A stretch of 64,000 nt of DNA from Branchiostoma lanceolatum (taxonomy: Eukaryota; Chordata; Leptocardii; Amphioxiformes; Branchiostomatidae): contig NC_089723.1 in the NCBI RefSeq assembly GCF_035083965.1, positions 21,865,193 through 21,929,192 of the forward strand. The letters run 5' to 3'. The position numbers and the translations under genes are program-made. The notes under the pieces were generated by a model. It made no database searches and had not been told where the DNA came from. It worked only from the letters and a program-made list of their open reading frames with translations. Positions 59,610-64,000 of this stretch are shown piece by piece. Each line of letters opens with the position of its first letter. The stretch's first letter is position 1.

Positions 59610-60353
59610 AGACCCCCATTCCACTTGGACGGCGCTCTCACGAGCGAACGAACATTTTTTTGCATTTTTGTGTGCTTTGTTGTCTTCTCAGTCATACCTT
59701 TACCTCTTGCGACATATTTGAATGATAAAATCAAGGGGAAAACAGATTCGATTTTGGTCCCTGCACGGTCGCTCAGTGTGTGTCTTAAGTTATATACATG
59801 TTCAACTTTTTGTTGTTTTTCTGTGTTGGCTGTCATGTAAACTGTTTGCAATAAATATGTTTTATCATTTTTCGTTATTATAGCAACGTAAATCACAGAC
59901 GTTTGAAACACTTTTTGAACCACTGACAATACAAATTGGAAGGAATTAATTTGAATGGAAGCAAGTACTTGTAGTTTTCGTCAATTTGTATTACCCATGA
60001 ACAAAACTATGATTTGACTACAAAATTGCCAAAAATTCAAGATACACCACTTCAAGCATGAAATTTGTTTGAACTACAGTTAAGACCATTCAATCCTCGC
60101 TGAGCGCTTGCTGTGATCATTGACCGCTCGCTGCGGCCCTTTGATCCCATCGCCATCCTCGGCGCGCTCACGGTGACTGTTTTGGACATGTTCAAAACCA
60201 TCGCCAGGTGACGGCGCGCATGGCGCGCATGGCGCTCTCACCGCGCTCCCTCCGCGCTCCCACGGCGCTCTCGCCGCGCTCTCGGCGATCTCACGGCAAT
60301 CTGGCCAAATTGAGGTCGCCGTGAGAGCGCGCTGAGAGCGCCGTCCTAGTCTA
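59610..60353. mobile_element. TIR element, duplicate copy with damaged right end
   Basis: Matches 33245-34001. The right TIR reads CCTAGTCTAACTG where gene B has CCTAGTGGAATGGGGGTCTAACTG, an 11-bp loss. Confidence 0.85.
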
Positions 60354-60839
60354 ACTGTCTTCGGGTCGAAACGTTAAGCTCTCTACATAAAAGATAGTTG
60401 CCACATACGATGAATGTCAATGTATCTTGACATGCTTTCGTATTCAACGTATGGCTACACTTGGTATAGTTGAAGTAAAGTAATTTTCCTTGACCGTACG
60501 GTTTTACTTAATGCTCTTCTAAATCTTTGTCGCTACAGCTCAACGAGGCCGGTCGCCGCTGGCGGCAGCTAGTCTTCACCGACTGGCGCACCAACCAGTC
60601 CCTGCAGCACGGCACCACGACGCTAGCTGGACAGGAGTTCGACTTCCGCGGTTTCCATGGCAACTACGAGGTCAAAGTCAGGTTCCACGGTCAGGTGGCG
60701 GCCACCAAAACCTTCTCCCTGACACCTGGAGACGGACCGATGGTCGTGGATATAGACATGCCTAATGACGTCATTGTTGGCTGAGAGGCCACAGCTTATA
60801 CATGTAGATGTCTACATTTATTTGATTATGAAAATGCAG

Positions 60840-60845
60840 AATAAA
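60840..60845 (+). promoter_or_regulatory. Polyadenylation signal of B'
   Basis: AATAAA in the same context as 34489 and 17657. Confidence 0.65.
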
Positions 60846-61523
60846 GTGAAAAAGAATCGCTTCAAGTCTTGGGGCATATTTCCTGTCATTGTTTAGTAAG
60901 AAGAAAGTACATTTATAAATGACTCCTATACACATCCTTCTTTTCAAAATTCACATGGAACTTTATATTTGTCTGTGTGTCCCTGTCCTGGACACTGTCT
61001 GATATTTTGTTAAAGAGGACACAGAATCTACGTTTTGTAGAAAAAAAACAGACATTCAATTCAATTTTATTTCTTTTATTACGTTCGTTGCTTTTATATT
61101 TGCTGAAATCAATACAAACACTAACGTTACATAAGTATCAGAGCGAGAGTGCAGAGATGTGATAACGTGACAAACACGTGGACGTGGCACATCTATCATT
61201 CACTCCGTAGTTGTTTGTTTACCCAGCTGCTTCTCATTGTATTGTATACGCAACTTCACTCAAAAGCACGATGTCTTCTTTTTATCGTGATCGAGTAGTT
61301 TTTGCTTCAGTCTCTATTGTACCAGATTAACACTGGTATCCGTCTAAACATGCACTGTATGGACAGAAGAACGTCTAATGAAGATCTATGATTTTGATAC
61401 CACGGGACTATATCAGAAGCTTGCTATGAAATCATCTTTTGCGTCGTAACATTCTCACATGCCGTCGTTTCTAGGGTACCGGCTGTGCCTGCTGTGCCGC
61501 CTGGCCCGGCTGGGGAATCTGGG

Positions 61524-64000
61524 CTAATGTCCGAACAACCTATGTAGAGATAATAAAGAGAAATAAATATTATGTTGTTAAATTGTAGACTGATTTCTCG
61601 TACTAAAGTTCACTGTGACACTCACGAGCAAAGTTGCTTCATTATTGCGTATGTCAGTTTTGGTGGTGATGACAACGTGAAAAGGTTTAAATCATGTACT
61701 TTTCTTTATCTGCTGCACCCCCCCCCCATTTGAATCGGTCAACAAATTACCAATCGAAGCAGAGATATGAACTACGTGCAGATAAGAAGTCAAGATAAAG
61801 AAAATAAAAAAATGGAATCGTGGTATAAATGTACAGCCACGAGTGCTATTGGTTTTTTCTCTTACAGTTTCATGTAGGCAGCAATAAGAGAGGTGTTGGT
61901 TTACTTTTTTTTCAGCTTGAAGTAACTGGAGGTAACAGTTTTACTTTAATTTGCATGATATGTTTTGACAGGGTTAGACAGAGCTTTGGGGCTTGTCTAT
62001 CCACAGAAGATAAATGTATCAAGCATCAGGTCACAGGAAGTACATGGATGATATCAGCGCGCTCATCAATTTCCACCTGATTTTGAAAAAGAATCCCATT
62101 CAGAGATGGTCAATATGTCTTTCCAAAATGGGAAATATGTCGTGTTGTAGCCTTAATTGTAATTCTAGAAGTTTCACTTTATTGAATACAGGAATAAAAG
62201 ACCTGTTGGTTGTTATACCATATTTGTCTCTTCGACTCTTTTTACAATGATTATGGTGTCTAATTTGGCCATCTTATTTTTCGCCATCTTGTTTTCCTCG
62301 CCATCTTTTTCTGTTTTAGCATTCAATTTGGAGTTGATGTCATCCATGAAAATTGCCTGTTTACCTCATCTCCTCCCCTTCCAACAGCTTCCTGTAAGCT
62401 GCTATTTCAATGTCGAGCGCCAGTTTGACGTTCATCAGCTCCTGGTAGTTGGTGAGATTCTGGGCCATCTCCAGCTTCATCTTCTCGATCTGCGCCTCCC
62501 GTTTCCCGATGGCCTGCCTGTATCCTTCAACCTCCTTCAGCATGCGGGCCTCTGTCAGCTTTAGGCTGTCTTCTAAAGCACCGTTCTGTCAGGAATACAA
62601 GAGAACATGGGATGAGTATATATTGGCAAATGATAGAGTACCTAACACTAACTCTAAGGCAGAAAAGCAGATATTGGAGAGTCAATAGTTTAGAGACAGG
62701 CAGAAATATACAACTAATGGCAATTTACACATCACTAGTTTGAATACAATGTAATCAGTCTTATAATCCAGTTTAAACATCGTTGAGACATTTGATCACT
62801 TTTATAGATACACTATATACACAAGAGAAATTGTTTGTGCCCACGTGTGTTCGGAGATCAGAGGTCATGTAGAAGAAAGTATGACTGTTTATGTCCAAAA
62901 AAATGTTGAAACGTCCACAGGCTACCTCACAACACTTATGTTGACAGCATCACACACTCACCTTGCTCCTGATAGCCTCGGACTCGGCCCTTATGGTGCT
63001 GAGCTTCTTTTGGAATCCAGCCACTTCTGTCCTGGCAGCTGCAAGAGCCTCGCTGTCTTTCTCCCGTAGCAGGGCTATCTCCGCAAACTGTCACATATAG
63101 CAGCAAAGACAAGTGGCAACATTCCATAGATATGGTTATACGGTTATATAAGGTATGAATTTAAGTATTCAAAACTAGATAGTAGAAACAATCGGTCATT
63201 TTAGATGGCGTTTTTACCATTAGACATATTTATCTGCATAAAGCTTGCGTAATTGGCCCTCTACATATCACATCAGCCTCGTAGGTCCTTAACAGTGGCT
63301 GGTCATACTGCACGACTTTTGTACATTAAGTGGCAACTTGCCCCATCTAACCTTTGCATGTCCACACGTGGGTCCCAGCGTCGTTTGAAGCTATCAATTA
63401 GGGATTCTTCAGACGTTCTTTGTATTTATACAACTACTAAGCTGTCTCCTGAAAAGAGAATCTTTTTCAAGCACAAACGTTCTGGATTAGCCTTATCTTT
63501 TTTTACCTTCTCCTTGTACTTGGCTTCGGCATCTTGCTTGTTAGCCTGCCCGATCGTCTCGTACTGTTCACGGATCTCCTTCAGGGTGTCGCTGAGATCT
63601 GGTCCCGTCATCACCGGCTGCTGAGACTTTATCTTAGTCACAGTCAGAGCCAACTCTTCCTGCAGAACTGTCATTTCCTGTAAAATGTGCCCATATTTAT
63701 AAAGCGTTATTGTGGGGTAGAGTACATACAGGGTGTTGGTCCCAGAACCCATGAAGTTACAATCCTATCATTTCACCGATCTTGTGCCCGTAAATTGCAA
63801 ATCATAATCAGGAAATGATACTAATGTCGTAGAAAGCCAAAGTTACAATCCTATCATTTCACCGATCTTGTGCCCGTAAATTACAAATCATAATCAGGAA
63901 ATGATACTAATGTCGTAGAAAGCCAAAGTCAATACCAAATTAAAAAAACAAGATCTGAAAGAATAAAAGATAAGAATCTATTGTATGGTATACCATACTC
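61524..64000 (-). CDS. Intermediate filament gene C' (duplicate of C), 5' part outside window
   Basis: Second copy of IF gene C. Exons visible: 63677-63507 (171 bp), 63087-62962 (126 bp), 62585-62365 (221 bp), 61539-61524 (tail). Exons 1-3 should lie beyond the right edge. Coding sequence is nearly identical to C, with a few replacements (for example Glu to Gly in exon 5, AEFQKK to AGFQKK). The helix-termination motif is intact. The tail is Arg-Leu-Phe-Gly-His then TAG, so it too is nearly tailless but ends two residues later than C. Frames and splice sites are intact, so it may be functional, unlike the linked B'. Confidence 0.88.
63754..63927. repeat. 87-bp tandem duplication in intron of C'
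   Basis: Two adjacent copies (63754-63840 and 63841-63927) beginning AGTTACAATCCTATCATTTC. Gene C has one copy (about 37550-37635), so this arose after the segmental duplication. Confidence 0.93.

Larger units (their letters stand above)
51949..60784 (+). pseudogene. GH10 pseudogene B' (exons 8-16 only)
   Basis: Duplicate of the 3' half of gene B. Exon remnants: 51949-52118, 54736-54772, 56805-56957, 57234-57289, 57829-57969, 58556-about 58662, 58755-58859, 59086-59304, 60539-60784. There is no signal peptide and no complete CBM. Exon 8 has lost 2 bp at its acceptor. Codon 2 of exon 13 is TAA (58560-58562; CAA in gene B), immediately before the catalytic WDINNE. The rest of exon 13 with its donor was removed by a deletion matching about 31873-32305 of gene B. 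The nucleophile region reads WVTEMTV. Exons 9-12 and 14-16 remain open, so the copy is young. It cannot make a GH10 enzyme. Confidence 0.92.
51870..64000. repeat. Segmental duplicate of about 27160-37800
   Basis: Exons, introns, intergenic DNA and even old transposons line up in order and orientation from just before GH10 exon 8 through IF gene C. Similarity starts around CAAGGCTAGAAGAGCAACA (27169 and 51877). Coding parts are nearly identical; differences are mainly indels: minisatellite expansion, a 1.47-kb insertion, a deletion of about 430 bp, and an 11-bp TIR loss. The right limit is beyond the window. Confidence 0.93.

Overview
Eukaryotic, intron-rich, repeat-rich DNA that most resembles a cephalochordate (lancelet, Branchiostoma-type) genome. 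Two things support this. Cytoplasmic intermediate-filament (IF) genes show the short chordate-type rod and the classical type II/III exon sizes (61, 96, ~165, 126, 221 bp). They sit beside metazoan family-10 glycoside hydrolase (GH10, xylanase-like) genes. The genus is an inference; no taxonomic search was possible.

Layout. (1) 1-7175, minus: GH10 gene Z, one carbohydrate-binding module (CBM4/9-like) plus GH10, running off the left edge. (2) 9018-17600, plus: GH10 gene A, complete in 16 exons (744 aa), two CBMs plus GH10. (3) 18640-34433, plus: GH10 gene B, also 16 exons (743 aa), same architecture, but with altered substrate-binding motifs. (4) 35306-38909, minus: IF gene C, seven exons, almost tailless. 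(5) 43809-46008, minus: IF gene D, five exons, with no detectable exon for the end of the rod. (6) 47136-51004, plus: IF gene E, seven exons, divergent from D. (7) About 51870 to the right edge: a near-identical segmental duplicate of about 27160-37800. It carries the 3' half of a GH10 gene (B', a pseudogene with a premature stop just before the catalytic WDINNE motif and a truncated exon) and a second copy of IF gene C (C', cut by the right edge).

Genes Z and A are divergent neighbours, A and B are head-to-tail, B and C converge, and D and E diverge. The two gene families are functionally unrelated: secreted polysaccharide digestion versus cytoskeleton. They have nevertheless been copied together as one block. 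In A and B, exons 1-4 and 5-8 repeat the same intron phases, so the second CBM arose by tandem exon duplication; Z keeps the single-CBM form.

Introns and intergenic DNA are full of non-autonomous DNA transposons. These include a 468-bp hAT-type element with a perfect 8-bp target duplication, several foldback/MITE families, a 10-bp minisatellite that differs about fourfold in length between the two duplicates, and many microsatellites. Exon borders were read by eye from GT/AG sites, reading phase and comparison among paralogues. A and B both add up to intact frames, which supports the models.
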